From an uncultured Mediterraneibacter sp. (lineage in GTDB: Bacteria; Bacillota; Clostridia; Lachnospirales; Lachnospiraceae): a stretch of DNA of 64,000 nucleotides. The DNA is taken from assembly GCF_934309415.1 (NCBI RefSeq), contig NZ_CAKRDI010000011.1:1-64000 (forward strand). Reading direction: 5' to 3'. Below are positions 9,594 to 19,230 of the stretch, piece by piece. The position numbers and the translations under genes were made by a program. The number at the start of each line of letters is the position of its first letter. The stretch's first letter is position 1. The notes beneath the pieces were generated by a model. The model searched no databases and had not been told where the DNA came from. It saw only the letters and a list, made by a program, of their open reading frames with translations.

Positions 9594-9992
9594 ATGGAAA
9601 AATTAGGAGATGGATTAAAGAAGGTTCTTCTTGCAGGAATAGGAGCAGTTGCTGTTACAGCAGAAAAGTCAAAAGATGTTCTCGATGAGATGGTGAAAAA
9701 AGGAGAACTTACTGTAGAACAGGGCAAAGTGTTGAATGAAGAACTGAAACATAATATCAAAAGTACAGTAAAGAAAAATGTAAATGTTTCTGTGAAGGCT
9801 TCTTCACCGGAAGAACTCAGTGAACTGCTGGATCAGATGACACCGGAACAGCTTGAAGCATTGAAAGCACAGATTCAGAAGAAAGAGTCTACAGTAGATG
9901 CAGAAGCTGAGGAAGTGGATGAAGATCTGGAGGAGCCGGAAGAAGCAGAAGAAGTAGAAGAACCGGAGGCAGATGAAACGGTAGAGGAGTAA
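9594..9992 (+). CDS. Phasin-like protein
   Basis: A 132-residue protein similar to the polyhydroxyalkanoate-synthesis-regulator phasin (PhaF-like) family. It has a short hydrophobic amphipathic segment near 11-24, then KSKDVLDEMVKKGELT, a motif common to these proteins, then a helical part and a very acidic C-tail (about residues 103-132, mostly Glu/Asp/Val). No PHA synthase is nearby, so a storage-granule role is doubtful. Its neighbour is an AarF/UbiB kinase. GAAAGGAG lies upstream of the start. Function is not established. Confidence 0.7.
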   Translation: MEKLGDGLKKVLLAGIGAVAVTAEKSKDVLDEMVKKGELTVEQGKVLNEELKHNIKSTVKKNVNVSVKASSPEELSELLDQMTPEQLEALKAQIQKKESTVDAEAEEVDEDLEEPEEAEEVEEPEADETVEE

Positions 9993-10008
9993 TCATTTTA
10001 ACCGAATC

Positions 10009-10065
10009 AAGTAAGTCCCCTGCTTCAATTGCGAAAAGCAATAAGCAGTGGGTGGGGACTTGCTT
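10009..10065 (+). terminator. Long hairpin after the phasin-like gene
   Basis: AAGTAAGTCCCC pairs with GGGGACTTGCTT, enclosing an inner ATTGC/GCAAT stem. There is no long T tract, so it may act as a weak terminator or stabilising hairpin. Confidence 0.55.
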
Positions 10066-10070
10066 GTATC

Positions 10071-10160
10071 AGGAGGAGTGCAAGCTCCTTCTGATAAACT
10101 GCGGAGCAGTTATTCGGTTATGAGCAAGTAGCGAAGCGGATTGCGAATATCCGCTTGACT
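10071..10160. repeat. Cluster of small hairpins
   Basis: Three short inverted repeats follow each other: CAGGAGGAG...CTCCTTCTG (10071-10094), AACTGC...GCAGTT (10096-10110) and AGCGGAT...ATCCGCT further on. Base composition is more GC-rich than the surroundings. No gene is seen between 9993 and 10275. Confidence 0.45.
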
Positions 10161-10275
10161 GAAAAATAAATTCAACAGAATGATTTCAATGAAAAAATCA
10201 TGAGAATAGAGATTGAATAAATGGGAAGTCTGTTGAAAATAAGAAAAATCAGGTAACATGCAGGAGTAAATTCGG

Positions 10276-11859
10276 ATGAGTAATAAGGAAAACGTCACAT
10301 ATAATTCGCGGTTCCGGGAGATTGTATCGGTATTGCGAAAACATAATATCACAAAAGGACTGAGTCCGAAAAAACTGCGATTGATTTTAGAAGATCTGGG
10401 TCCGACTTTTGTAAAAGTAGGGCAGATCATGGCACTACATTCAGATATTCTTCCACAGAGATACTGTGATGAACTGATGCTTTTATGTACAGAGGCAGCA
10501 CCGATGCCATTTGAAGAAGTCGTGTCAGTCATTGATGAATCGTACGGCAGATCCTGGCATAAAGTATTTGCATCGATCGATGAAACTCCGATCGGGTCAG
10601 CATCAATTGCACAGGTACATCGTGCGGTGCTCAAGACTGGAGAAGAAGTCGTTGTCAAAGTCCAACGTAAAGGCATCTATGAAATGATGGCAAGAGACAT
10701 TGAGCTGATGCGAAGAGCCGTCAAACTGATGCCTCCTGTCAGCATTAAAAATATGGCGGATCTGGATCTTGTACTGGATGAACTCTGGTCAGTGACAAGA
10801 GACGAGATGAATTTTCTGACAGAAGCATCGAATCTGGAAGAATTTGCACGTCTGAATAAGGATGTCAATTTTGTAAAGATCCCTGTATTGTATCAGCAGT
10901 ATACAACGGTACATGTGCTTGTGATGGAGTACATTGACGGATGTGGAATCGATGATAAGGAACAGCTTCTGGAAGAAGGATATGACCTGAAGGAAATCGG
11001 AAGTAAACTGGTTGATAACTATATCAAACAGGTCATGGATGATGGCTTTTTCCATGCTGACCCACATTCCGGAAATGTAAAGATTTCGGATGGTAAGATT
11101 GTCTGGATCGACATGGGAATGATGGGGCGTCTTACCAAACATGACCGTGAAATGCTCGGCCTGGCAATTGAGGGAATTGCGCTCAATGATGTAGGTATGA
11201 TCATGAAGGCAGTTCTTGGTATCGGTGAGTTCAGGGAACGTCCGGATCAGAGAATCCTTTATGAAGATATCGAAGGTCTGCTTTTGAAATATGGCAGTAC
11301 TGATATGGGAAGTATCAATGTCGGCGAAGTAATGCTTGATCTGATGGATGTTATGAAGTCAAATAAGATCATGATGCCTCACGGACTGACGATGCTGGCA
11401 AGAGGTCTGACGCATATGGAAGGTGTTCTTGCGAATATCGCACCGGAGATCAATATGGTCGAGATTGCGACAAACCGCATGGTGGGAAGCTTTTTCCAGC
11501 ATTTTGATGTGAAAAAAGAATTGAAAAGCAGTGGAAAAAGTCTGCTGAAATCCGTTCGGAAGATGATGGATATTCCATCGATGATGTCGGATATGATGGA
11601 TGAGTTCATGAAGGGACAGTCCAAGGTGAATCTGGATCTTCATGTATCGAATGATTTGGCGCAGCTTCTGAGAAGACTGGTAAGAAATATTGTAATGGGC
11701 CTTTGGGTGATGGCATTGCTGATCAGTTCCAGTATTATCTGCACCACAGATATGAAACCGAAGATTCTTGGGATTCCGGCAATCGGGGCATTTGGCTATA
11801 TGCTGGCATTCGTGATTGTACTTTATGTATTTATAAAGCATATATTATCGAGAAGATAG
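10276..11859 (+). CDS. ABC1/AarF/UbiB-type atypical kinase
   Basis: A 527-residue member of the UbiB/ADCK family. The family KxGQ motif appears as GPTFVKVGQIMALHSDILP near residues 40-58. It is followed by the A-rich loop (IGSASIAQVHRA), the invariant lysine region (EEVVVKVQR), the catalytic loop (DGFFHADPHSGN) and the metal-binding WIDMGMMGRL. Two C-terminal hydrophobic helices (about 465-525) would anchor it to the membrane. In other bacteria the family supports isoprenoid quinone synthesis; an anaerobe of this type may use it for another lipid. CAGGAG lies ten bases before ATG. Confidence 0.88.
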   Translation: MSNKENVTYNSRFREIVSVLRKHNITKGLSPKKLRLILEDLGPTFVKVGQIMALHSDILPQRYCDELMLLCTEAAPMPFEEVVSVIDESYGRSWHKVFASIDETPIGSASIAQVHRAVLKTGEEVVVKVQRKGIYEMMARDIELMRRAVKLMPPVSIKNMADLDLVLDELWSVTRDEMNFLTEASNLEEFARLNKDVNFVKIPVLYQQYTTVHVLVMEYIDGCGIDDKEQLLEEGYDLKEIGSKLVDNYIKQVMDDGFFHADPHSGNVKISDGKIVWIDMGMMGRLTKHDREMLGLAIEGIALNDVGMIMKAVLGIGEFRERPDQRILYEDIEGLLLKYGSTDMGSINVGEVMLDLMDVMKSNKIMMPHGLTMLARGLTHMEGVLANIAPEINMVEIATNRMVGSFFQHFDVKKELKSSGKSLLKSVRKMMDIPSMMSDMMDEFMKGQSKVNLDLHVSNDLAQLLRRLVRNIVMGLWVMALLISSSIICTTDMKPKILGIPAIGAFGYMLAFVIVLYVFIKHILSRR

Positions 11860-11875
11860 TGGACGAAGAATAAGA

Positions 11876-12018
11876 GTTACTGTTCACAGGTAACCTGCAA
11901 ACAGTAACGTATCTCGCCATTTAGAATCGCCTACGGCGATGGGCGAGATACATTCAGGACAAAACGTGCATCCTCCATGCCAATCAGCGGAGTGATTGAC
12001 ATGGGAGTGAACAGTAAC
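11876..12018 (+). repeat. Palindromic repeat, full copy (R3), H3 type 1
   Basis: A complete 143-bp copy between the UbiB-like gene and the trp leader, with H1 arms of the ACAGGTAACCTG kind, a perfect H2 and an H3 with ATGCCAATCA/TGATTGACAT arms (one mismatch). From 12019 to the promoter at 12213 nothing else is recognised. Confidence 0.92.
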
Positions 12019-12212
12019 GAATAAGAAGCGTTGTTTAAAGTATCTGTGATTAAAGCTTTTACAAATGTGCACTGGTTATGGAGTGATTGGGTTTGATGAT
12101 GGTGTTGGAAGATAAAGTCGACGTTTTTGAGGTGATTAGCAAGCGGATTTAACCAATAAGTCTTATTCATATCAATTCAGTAGGGAAATTGGTAGAAATT
12201 TCAAAATATATC

Positions 12213-12241
12213 TTGACATCACCGTGATGCAGTGCTAAAAT
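12213..12241 (+). promoter_or_regulatory. Promoter of the trp operon
   Basis: TTGACA (12213-12218) and TAAAAT (12236-12241) with a 17-base spacer lie just upstream of the T-box leader. Confidence 0.85.
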
Positions 12242-12244
12242 CGA

Positions 12245-12550
12245 AGAAAATTGAACAGCGCTTTAAACCGATGAAGCGGAGATCAAAGCAGTCATGCGCG
12301 CACAGAGAGTCCGGGGAGCTGAGAGCCGGGTGGAAATGCAGTCTGCCAAATGGACCGCGGAGGGCACAGTCAAAAGATGAGTTATTTGTCTGAGTATTCT
12401 GTGACGTGTGGGCATACGTCAGTTGCCGGGGATATGTCAGTATCTCGTAAAGAGCATGGGAGCGAGCCCGTGAATCAAGGTGGCACCGCGGAAATAATTT
12501 TAGATTTACCGTCCTTGACAGAATAGGAATATTCTGTCAGGGACTTTTTG
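12245..12550 (+). promoter_or_regulatory. T-box leader, tryptophan specifier (trp operon)
   Basis: The T-box sequence AAGGTGGCACCGCGG is at 12477-12491. A strong terminator follows (GTCCTTGACAGAAT pairing with ATTCTGTCAGGGAC, then TTTTT, 12511-12549). In stem I, after the AGAGAG region, GCGG pairs with CCGC around a loop in which the 3' strand reads CAAATGGA, placing UGG (Trp) at 12351-12353 as specifier. Uncharged tRNA-Trp binding would prevent termination and switch on trpEGDCFBA. The specifier comes from manual folding. Confidence 0.9.
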
Positions 12551-12653
12551 TTTTTCAGAAACAGTCAGTTGAGATTTTGAAAAATGCTCCATAAAGAAAA
12601 TAAAGTCCAGAGTAAGAAAGCGCATTTGTTATTGAAATGAAGGAGGATTACAC

Positions 12654-14201
12654 ATGGATAAAACATTGGAAATGATCAACAGCTATGCACAGACCGGAGA
12701 GTATAAACGTGTTCCGGTGAGCAGAGAACTGTACGCAGATGCATTTACTCCGATCGGAGTGATGCGTTCCTTAAGAGCAGCCAGCAAACACTGTTATCTT
12801 CTGGAAAGTGCAGAGGACCGGCAGCAGTGGGGAAGATATTCATTTCTCGGATATGCGCCGACGATGGAAATCACATGTACAGATGGTCATGTTGTAATTC
12901 TTGAAGGAAGCGAAGAAGAAGAGAAAAAGAGAAGAGAAGTCGTTGCAGAACATCCGGGAGAGATCCTCAGAGAGATTCTGAAAGAATACAAAAGTCCGAT
13001 TGTTCCAGGACTTCCACCATTTACCGGAGGACTGGTAGGGTATTTCTCTTATGATTATATCAAGTATGGAGAACCTTCTTTGAAGCCGGTGCTGGGACAA
13101 CAGGAAGAAGTAAATGATGGAGCAGAAGAAGCAGAACAGACAAAAAAGAACAGCAAGATCAGTGATTTCCGTGATGCAGATCTGATGTTATTTGACCGGG
13201 TGATCGTATTTGATAATTACCGTCAGAAACTGATCCTGATCACCGGTGTGAAGCTGGAAGGAAATCTGGAAAAGAATTATCAGAAAGCCCAGAAAGAGTT
13301 GGATGAAATGGAGAAGCTGATCCGCAGCGGTGCACAGGCAGTATTCAAACCACTGGAACTGGAAGAAGAATTCCGACCGGGAGCGGAGAAGGAAGAATAT
13401 TGTGCCATGGTAAATAAAGCGAAGGAATATATTCGTGAGGGTGATATTTTCCAGGTGGTACTTTCCAATCCGCTGACGGCGAAGGCGAAGGGAAGTCTGT
13501 TTGATACTTACCGTGTACTCAGAACTTCTAACCCGTCTCCATATATGTTCTATTTCTCCAGTGATGATATTGAGGTGGCAGGAGCTTCACCTGAGACACT
13601 GGCGAAACTGGAAAATGGAACGGTATGTACCTTCCCACTGGCAGGAACAAGACCGAGAGGAAAGACAGAGGAAGAAGATCTGGCGCTGGAAAAAGAGCTG
13701 CTGGCAGATGAAAAAGAACTGGCAGAGCACAACATGCTTGTTGACCTTGGAAGAAATGATGTGGGGAAAATCAGTCAGCCGGGAACAGTGAAGGTGGATA
13801 AGTACATGGAAATCCAGAGATTTTCTCATGTAATGCACATTGGATCGACAGTGACAGGAAAAATCAGTGCTGACAATGATGCACTGGATGTGGTTGATTC
13901 CATTCTTCCGGCAGGTACACTTTCAGGAGCACCAAAGATCCGTGCATGTGAGATCATTGCAGAGCTGGAGCAGGAAAAACGAGGAATCTATGGCGGAGCA
14001 GTTGGATACCTGGATTTTGCAGGAAATGTAGATACATGTATTTCTATTCGCCTGGCATACAAAAAGAATGGATTTGTCAGAATCCAGTCAGGAGCCGGAA
14101 TTGTGGCAGACAGTATCCCGGAAAATGAATTTCAGGAATGTCTGAATAAAGCAGGCGCAGTATTACAGGCAGTGAAAACTGCAGAAGGAGGTCTGGAATG
14201 A
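12654..14201 (+). CDS. trpE: Anthranilate synthase component I
   Basis: Converts chorismate to anthranilate together with the TrpG amidotransferase, the first committed step of tryptophan synthesis. The 515-residue protein has the N-terminal anthranilate synthase domain, including the LLES motif usually tied to tryptophan feedback binding, and a C-terminal chorismate-binding domain. Visible motifs there are FPLAGTRPRG, DLGRNDVG, SHVMHIGSTV, PAGTLSGAPKIRA and the terminal RIQSGAGIVADSIPENEF. AGGAGG lies before ATG. First structural gene behind the Trp T-box; it overlaps trpG by four bases. Confidence 0.97.
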   Translation: MDKTLEMINSYAQTGEYKRVPVSRELYADAFTPIGVMRSLRAASKHCYLLESAEDRQQWGRYSFLGYAPTMEITCTDGHVVILEGSEEEEKKRREVVAEHPGEILREILKEYKSPIVPGLPPFTGGLVGYFSYDYIKYGEPSLKPVLGQQEEVNDGAEEAEQTKKNSKISDFRDADLMLFDRVIVFDNYRQKLILITGVKLEGNLEKNYQKAQKELDEMEKLIRSGAQAVFKPLELEEEFRPGAEKEEYCAMVNKAKEYIREGDIFQVVLSNPLTAKAKGSLFDTYRVLRTSNPSPYMFYFSSDDIEVAGASPETLAKLENGTVCTFPLAGTRPRGKTEEEDLALEKELLADEKELAEHNMLVDLGRNDVGKISQPGTVKVDKYMEIQRFSHVMHIGSTVTGKISADNDALDVVDSILPAGTLSGAPKIRACEIIAELEQEKRGIYGGAVGYLDFAGNVDTCISIRLAYKKNGFVRIQSGAGIVADSIPENEFQECLNKAGAVLQAVKTAEGGLE

Positions 14202-14782
14202 TACTTTTAATTGATAATTATGACAGCTTTGTATATAACTTATATCAGTTTATCGCAGAGATTGAGCCGGATGTGAAGATTGTAAGAAATGATAAGATCA
14301 CACCGGAGGAAATTGAGGAGTTATCACCGGATGCAATTGTAATTTCTCCGGGTCCCGGAAAACCATCGGATGCAGGCGTGTGCATCGAGGTGATTCAGAA
14401 ATTAAAAGGCAAATTCCCGATCCTTGGCGTGTGTCTTGGACATCAGGCAATTGCAGAGGCATTTGGAGCTACGGTAGGTCATGCGAAACAGTTGATGCAT
14501 GGAAAAGTATCTGTGCTTGAAGATGTAAAGACAGACAGCGTAATGTTCCAGAGATTGGAAAAACCGGTGAAAGTGGCACGGTACCATTCCCTTGCGGTTG
14601 AAGAAGCGACATTGCCGGAGGAACTGGAAGTAACAGCCAGAAGTAAAGATAATGAAGTCATGGCGATGGAACATAAAACATATCCGATCTACGGATTGCA
14701 GTTTCATCCGGAATCCGTTATGACACCGGAAGGATTTAAAATGATTGAGAATTTCCTGAAGAGTTGCAAAAAAGAAAAATAA
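14198..14782 (+). CDS. trpG: Anthranilate synthase component II (glutamine amidotransferase)
   Basis: Class I glutamine amidotransferase that supplies ammonia to TrpE. The 194-residue length is normal for a stand-alone TrpG. The nucleophile Cys79 is in LGVCLGHQ, and the His/Glu of the triad are in QFHPESVMTP near the C-terminus. NYDSFVYNL at the N-terminus and SPGPGKPSDAG are typical. Its ATG overlaps the trpE stop (ATGA), which points to translational coupling. It could also serve PabB, but no pabB is seen here. Confidence 0.96.
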   Translation: MILLIDNYDSFVYNLYQFIAEIEPDVKIVRNDKITPEEIEELSPDAIVISPGPGKPSDAGVCIEVIQKLKGKFPILGVCLGHQAIAEAFGATVGHAKQLMHGKVSVLEDVKTDSVMFQRLEKPVKVARYHSLAVEEATLPEELEVTARSKDNEVMAMEHKTYPIYGLQFHPESVMTPEGFKMIENFLKSCKKEK

Positions 14783-14934
14783 CATAGATAAAAACTCACA
14801 GGTTGCTGATTACAAGATGAGAGAGAAAATGGAAGATAGAATTCAGCGATAAGTAACAGAAATGTTTTAGAAGATATCTGGCATAAGAGCTGAGAAGAAA
14901 GACGGATTAAATCAGAAAACAGGAGGAAGCAGCA

Positions 14935-15945
14935 ATGATAAAAGAAGCAATTATCAAATTATCTAAAAAAGAAAATCTTACTTATGATGAAGCAGAGCAG
15001 GTAATGAATGAAATCATGGAAGGAAAAGCGACAGATGTTCAGAAATCCGCTTATCTGACAGCGCTTTCTATGAAAGGGGAGACAATCGATGAGATTACTG
15101 CATCAGCAGCTGGAATGCGTGCACACTGCATTAAGCTGCTCCACGATATGGATGTTCTTGAGATTGTAGGAACCGGTGGAGATGGAGCGAATTCCTTCAA
15201 TATTTCCACAACTTCTTCTATGGTAATCGCAGCAGCAGGAATTCCGGTGGCAAAACATGGTAACAGAGCAGCTTCTTCTAAATCAGGAGCAGCAGATGTA
15301 CTGGAAGCACTTGGAGTAAAGATTGATGTATCACCGGAGAGAAGCACACAACTTTTAAAAGATATCCAGATCTGTTTCCTCTTTGCACAGAATTATCATA
15401 TCGCAATGAAATATGTAGGCCCAATCAGGAAAGAGCTTGGAATCCGCACAGTATTTAACATTCTCGGGCCTCTTTCAAACCCTGCAGGAGCAAACATGGA
15501 GCTGATGGGAGTATATGACGGAAGTCTGGTAGAACCACTGGCACAGGTAATGGCAAATCTTGGTGTGAACCGTGGAATGGTTGTTTACGGACAGGATAAG
15601 CTGGATGAGATCTCCATGTGCGCTCCTACTTCTGTATGTGAGATTAAGGATGGTAAATTCACATCATATGAGATCACACCAGAACAGTTCGGATATGAGA
15701 GATGTGAGAAAGGTGCCCTTACAGGTGGAACACCGGCAGAAAATGCACAGATTACACTGGATATTCTCTCAGGAAAAGATAAGGGATCAAAGAGACAGGC
15801 TGTGTGCCTGAATGCAGGAGCAGCAATTTACATTGGTGGAAAAGCTGCAAGTCTTGAAGAAGGTGTCCGCATGGCAGAGAAGATTATAGATGATGGTCTT
15901 GCTTTAAAGAAACTGGAGCAGTTCAAAGAGGAAAGCCAGAAATAA
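14935..15945 (+). CDS. trpD: Anthranilate phosphoribosyltransferase
   Basis: Joins anthranilate with PRPP, the second tryptophan-specific step. At 336 residues it is of normal length. The PRPP-binding GTGGDG (in [17 protein letters not shown]), [21 protein letters not shown] and the substrate region [16 protein letters not shown] are all present. The AGGAGG site lies just before ATG. It follows trpG after a 152-base gap in which no gene or terminator is seen, and is followed by a deleted copy of the palindromic repeat. Confidence 0.97.
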   Translation: MIKEAIIKLSKKENLTYDEAEQVMNEIMEGKATDVQKSAYLTALSMKGETIDEITASAAGMRAHCIKLLHDMDVLEIVGTGGDGANSFNISTTSSMVIAAAGIPVAKHGNRAASSKSGAADVLEALGVKIDVSPERSTQLLKDIQICFLFAQNYHIAMKYVGPIRKELGIRTVFNILGPLSNPAGANMELMGVYDGSLVEPLAQVMANLGVNRGMVVYGQDKLDEISMCAPTSVCEIKDGKFTSYEITPEQFGYERCEKGALTGGTPAENAQITLDILSGKDKGSKRQAVCLNAGAAIYIGGKAASLEEGVRMAEKIIDDGLALKKLEQFKEESQK

Positions 15946-15947
15946 GG

Positions 15948-16039
15948 ATGACTGTTCATGGCAGCAAAATACATGCAAGCCAAAATGTGCATCCTCCGTG
16001 TCAATCAGCGGGGGGATTGACATGGGAGTGAGCAGTAAC
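15948..16039 (+). repeat. Palindromic repeat, internally deleted copy (R4)
   Basis: About 92 bases remain. The left end is decayed, H2 is missing, and the spacer (CCAAAATGTGCATCCTCC), the H3 hairpin and the right end (GAGCAGTAAC) remain. It occupies the trpD-trpC gap and ends 19 bases before the trpC start. Confidence 0.85.
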
Positions 16040-16058
16040 AAAATAGGAGCAATAAAAG

Positions 16059-16910
16059 ATGAATATTCTTGAGACAATAACAGAGCGAACAAGAGAGAGA
16101 ATTGCGGAAGAAAAGAAGCAGATCCCGCTGACTGAGATCAGAAGACAGGCAGAGGAACGCCTGCTTCAGGAACAGAAAGAGTTCAGAGACAAAAACGGGG
16201 AACAAGGAGAAATACAGAACAGAATGCCGGCATTTGAAAAGGCATTACGCGCAGATGGACTTTCTTTTATCTGTGAGGCGAAAAAAGCTTCTCCTTCCAA
16301 AGGCCTGATCGCACCGGATTTTCCTTATACAGAGATCGCAAAGGACTATGAAGCAGGAGGCGCAGCAGCGATTTCCTGCCTGACAGAACCTTACTGGTTT
16401 CAGGGAAGTGACCGATATCTGGAAGAAATCGTACAGACAGTATCTATCCCGGTGTTGAGAAAAGATTTTACCTGTGATGAATATATGATCTATCAGGCGA
16501 AAGCTATGGGAGCATCGGCAGTACTTCTAATCTGTTCCTGTCTGGAAGATGGAGCGTTGAATGCATATCATCAGCTTGCGACAGAACTTGGTTTATCTGC
16601 ATTAGTTGAGACACACAGTGAAGAAGAAATTCAACGTGCGGACAAGATCGGTGCAAAGATCATTGGTGTAAATAATCGGAATTTAAAAGATTTTACAGTG
16701 GATATCCAGAACAGTATCCGGTTAAGAGAACTGGTGGATCCGAAGACAGTATTTGTGTCCGAGAGTGGCATCCGTGGTGTAGAGGATATGAAAGCATTGT
16801 ATCAGAATGGAACAGATGCGGTGCTGATCGGTGAACTTCTGATGCGCTCTGCTGACAGAAAGCAGAAGTTAAATGAGCTGAGAGCAGAGACTTCATATAA
16901 GAAGAACTGA
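16059..16910 (+). CDS. trpC: Indole-3-glycerol phosphate synthase
   Basis: Ring-closing step of tryptophan synthesis. A 283-residue TIM-barrel enzyme, slightly longer than the usual 255-265 owing to a charged N-terminal stretch around residues 30-55. Visible motifs are FICEAKKASPSKG (catalytic Lys), the AISCLTEPYWFQGS loop, PVLRKDF, VNNRNLKDF, VFVSESGI and DAVLIGELLMRS. The ribosome binding site (AGGAG) lies between the repeat copy R4 and the start. TrpC is not fused to TrpF, which is a separate gene downstream. Confidence 0.96.
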   Translation: MNILETITERTRERIAEEKKQIPLTEIRRQAEERLLQEQKEFRDKNGEQGEIQNRMPAFEKALRADGLSFICEAKKASPSKGLIAPDFPYTEIAKDYEAGGAAAISCLTEPYWFQGSDRYLEEIVQTVSIPVLRKDFTCDEYMIYQAKAMGASAVLLICSCLEDGALNAYHQLATELGLSALVETHSEEEIQRADKIGAKIIGVNNRNLKDFTVDIQNSIRLRELVDPKTVFVSESGIRGVEDMKALYQNGTDAVLIGELLMRSADRKQKLNELRAETSYKKN

Positions 16911-16945
16911 AAACATGAGAAGATAGTTGAAGCTATAGTTTATGT

Positions 16946-17088
16946 GTTACTGTTCACAGCATAGCTGCAAACAGTAACGCATCTCGCCATTCAGAATCGT
17001 CTGCGACGATGGGCGAGATGCATTCAGGCCAAAACGTGCATCCTCATAGCTAATCAGCAAAGTGATTAGCTATGGTCTGAACAGTAAC
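16946..17088 (+). repeat. Palindromic repeat, full copy (R5), H3 type 2
   Basis: A complete 143-bp copy in the trpC-trpF gap. H3 has the CATAGCTAATCA/TGATTAGCTATG arms, and H2 begins GCATCTCGCC and ends GGCGAGATGC. It therefore has G-C where most copies have A-T, changed on both sides of the stem. Confidence 0.93.
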
Positions 17089-17202
17089 GTTTATGTGACT
17101 GGTTTGGCTTTTTAGATACACTCTGGTTGCGACAATCAAGAGTATTGAAAATAAAGAAAAGTGCAGATAGAAATGAAAAGCTGAAAGAAGGGGAGAAATC
17201 AG

Positions 17203-17841
17203 GTGACAAAGATTAAAATCTGTGGACTGAGCAGAGAAGAAGATGTTCAGTTTATCAATGAAGCAAAACCGGATTACTGTGGATTTATCATCAATTTCCC
17301 AGTCAGTCGGAGGAATATCAGTCCAGAGCGTCTGAGAGAGTTGAAAAGACATCTTGTTTCGGAGATTCAGGCAGTAGGAGTCTTCGTAAACGAAGATCCC
17401 GAACTTATAGTGGAGCTGTTGAAGGAAGGAACGCTGGATGTGGCGCAGCTTCATGGAGATGAATCAGAAGAATATATAAAAGAGATAAAAAAGCTTACAG
17501 ACAAACCGATTATTAAGGCTTTTCGCGTGAGAGAGGCAGAGGATGTAAGAAAAGCATTTGAAAGCAGTGCAGACCGGATTCTTCTTGACAGTGGCAAGGG
17601 ATCTGGAAAGACATTTGACTGGAGTGTGCTGGAACATCTGCCAGATACAGCGGAAGAGAAAAGAAACACCTGGTTTCTGGCAGGAGGACTGGATGCAGAC
17701 AATATTCCGGAGGCGATCGCAAGATTCCATCCGGGTGTGATCGATCTGAGCAGTGCGGTTGAGACAGACGGAGTGAAGGATCGGGAGAAGATACTGGAAG
17801 CGGTGGCCGTTGTAAGGAACTGTCGGAAAGCGGAAATATGA
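17203..17841 (+). CDS. trpF: Phosphoribosylanthranilate isomerase
   Basis: Isomerises phosphoribosylanthranilate to the CdRP intermediate. The 212-residue barrel shows KICGLSREED (catalytic Cys), DYCGFIINFPVSRRNIS, VGVFVNE, LAQLHGDE-like AQLHGDESEE, ILLDSGKGSGKTFDW, FLAGGLDADNI and IDLSSAVETDGVKD. It starts with GTG, with AGAAGGGGAG eleven bases upstream. It stands between the repeat copy R5 and trpB; the 204 bases before trpB contain nothing recognisable. Confidence 0.95.
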   Translation: MTKIKICGLSREEDVQFINEAKPDYCGFIINFPVSRRNISPERLRELKRHLVSEIQAVGVFVNEDPELIVELLKEGTLDVAQLHGDESEEYIKEIKKLTDKPIIKAFRVREAEDVRKAFESSADRILLDSGKGSGKTFDWSVLEHLPDTAEEKRNTWFLAGGLDADNIPEAIARFHPGVIDLSSAVETDGVKDREKILEAVAVVRNCRKAEI

Positions 17842-18045
17842 GAGCTAAATAATTCATGGAAAGTAAAGAACTAAAATACAGAGAAACGACAGAGTAATCT
17901 TAACTCAGCAGGGAAAAGAAAGTTGTTTCGGCTGCAGAGAGTCATAGAGGGCTATCTGATAAATGAGAGAATAAATTGAAAATTCGAATGATTGACAGAT
18001 GATAGATAAAAATAAGAAAACAAAGAGAAAGAAGAGGAGAAAAAC

Positions 18046-19230
18046 ATGTCAAAAGGAAGATATGGAATTCACGGTGGACAGTACATCCCTGAGACACTGA
18101 TGAATGCAGTGATTGAACTGGAAGAAGCATATAATCATTACAAGAATGATAAGGAATTTAATGAGGAGCTGACACAGCTTTTAAATGATTATGCGGGAAG
18201 ACCGTCCCGTCTGTATTATGCAGGACGTATGACAGAAGATCTTGGTGGAGCAAAGATTTATCTGAAACGAGAAGATCTGAACCATACAGGAGCACATAAG
18301 ATCAATAACGTACTTGGTCAGGTACTGCTGGCAAAGAAGATGGGAAAGACAAGAGTCATCGCCGAGACAGGTGCAGGCCAGCATGGAGTTGCAACAGCAA
18401 CAGCGGCAGCATTGATGGATATGGAATGTGAAGTATTCATGGGAAAAGAAGATACCGAGCGTCAGGCACTGAATGTATACAGAATGCGTCTGTTAGGTGC
18501 GAAAGTACATGCAGTATCCAGTGGAACAGGAACTCTGAAAGATGCAGTTTCTGAGACAATGAGAGAGTGGACAAAACGAATTGAAGATACACATTATGTA
18601 CTCGGATCCTGTATGGGACCTCATCCGTTCCCAGAGATTGTCCGTGATTTCCAGTCTGTTATTTCCAAGGAGATCAAAGAACAGCTTCTTGAGAAAGAAG
18701 GAAAGCTCCCGGATGCAGTGCTTGCATGTGTTGGCGGAGGTTCCAATGCAATCGGAGCATTCTATAACTTTATCGAAGATGAAGGGGTTCGCCTGATCGG
18801 ATGCGAGGCAGCAGGACGTGGTGTCAACACAGCAGAAACAGCAGCGACGATCGCAACAGGAAAACTTGGAATCTTCCATGGTATGAAATCTTATTTCTGT
18901 CAGGATGAATATGGTCAGATCGCTCCGGTATATTCTATCTCAGCCGGACTGGATTATCCGGGAATCGGACCGGAACATGCAGATCTGTATGATAAGGGCA
19001 GAGCAGAATATGTTGCAATTACAGATGATGAGGCAGTCGATGCGTTCGAATACCTGTCAAGAATGGAAGGAATCATTCCGGCAATCGAAAGTGCACATGC
19101 AGTAGCTTATGCGAGAAAGCTTGCACCTCAGATGAGAAAAGATCAGATTATCGTTATTAATATTTCAGGGCGTGGAGATAAGGACTGTGCAGCAATCGCA
19201 CGTTACAGAGGGGAGGATATCCATGAGTAA
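18046..19230 (+). CDS. trpB: Tryptophan synthase beta chain
   Basis: PLP enzyme that condenses indole with serine. The 394-residue length is typical of the TrpB1 type that pairs with TrpA. The PLP lysine is Lys85 in [10 protein letters not shown]. The phosphate-binding GGGSNAIG, the [12 protein letters not shown] loop and the C-terminal NISGRGDKD are all present. The gene ends eight bases inside the trpA reading frame, as in many operons where alpha and beta subunits form a complex. Confidence 0.97.
   Translation: MSKGRYGIHGGQYIPETLMNAVIELEEAYNHYKNDKEFNEELTQLLNDYAGRPSRLYYAGRMTEDLGGAKIYLKREDLNHTGAHKINNVLGQVLLAKKMGKTRVIAETGAGQHGVATATAAALMDMECEVFMGKEDTERQALNVYRMRLLGAKVHAVSSGTGTLKDAVSETMREWTKRIEDTHYVLGSCMGPHPFPEIVRDFQSVISKEIKEQLLEKEGKLPDAVLACVGGGSNAIGAFYNFIEDEGVRLIGCEAAGRGVNTAETAATIATGKLGIFHGMKSYFCQDEYGQIAPVYSISAGLDYPGIGPEHADLYDKGRAEYVAITDDEAVDAFEYLSRMEGIIPAIESAHAVAYARKLAPQMRKDQIIVINISGRGDKDCAAIARYRGEDIHE

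Noticed and set aside
12250..12500. A trp leader peptide with tandem Trp codons (classical attenuation)
   Set aside because: No short ORF with tandem UGG codons and a ribosome binding site; the T-box sequence and specifier explain the leader.
19172..19222. Longer trpA starting at ATG 19172
   Set aside because: The extra residues lie within trpB, have no ribosome binding site and do not resemble TrpA; GGGGAGGA precedes ATG 19223.
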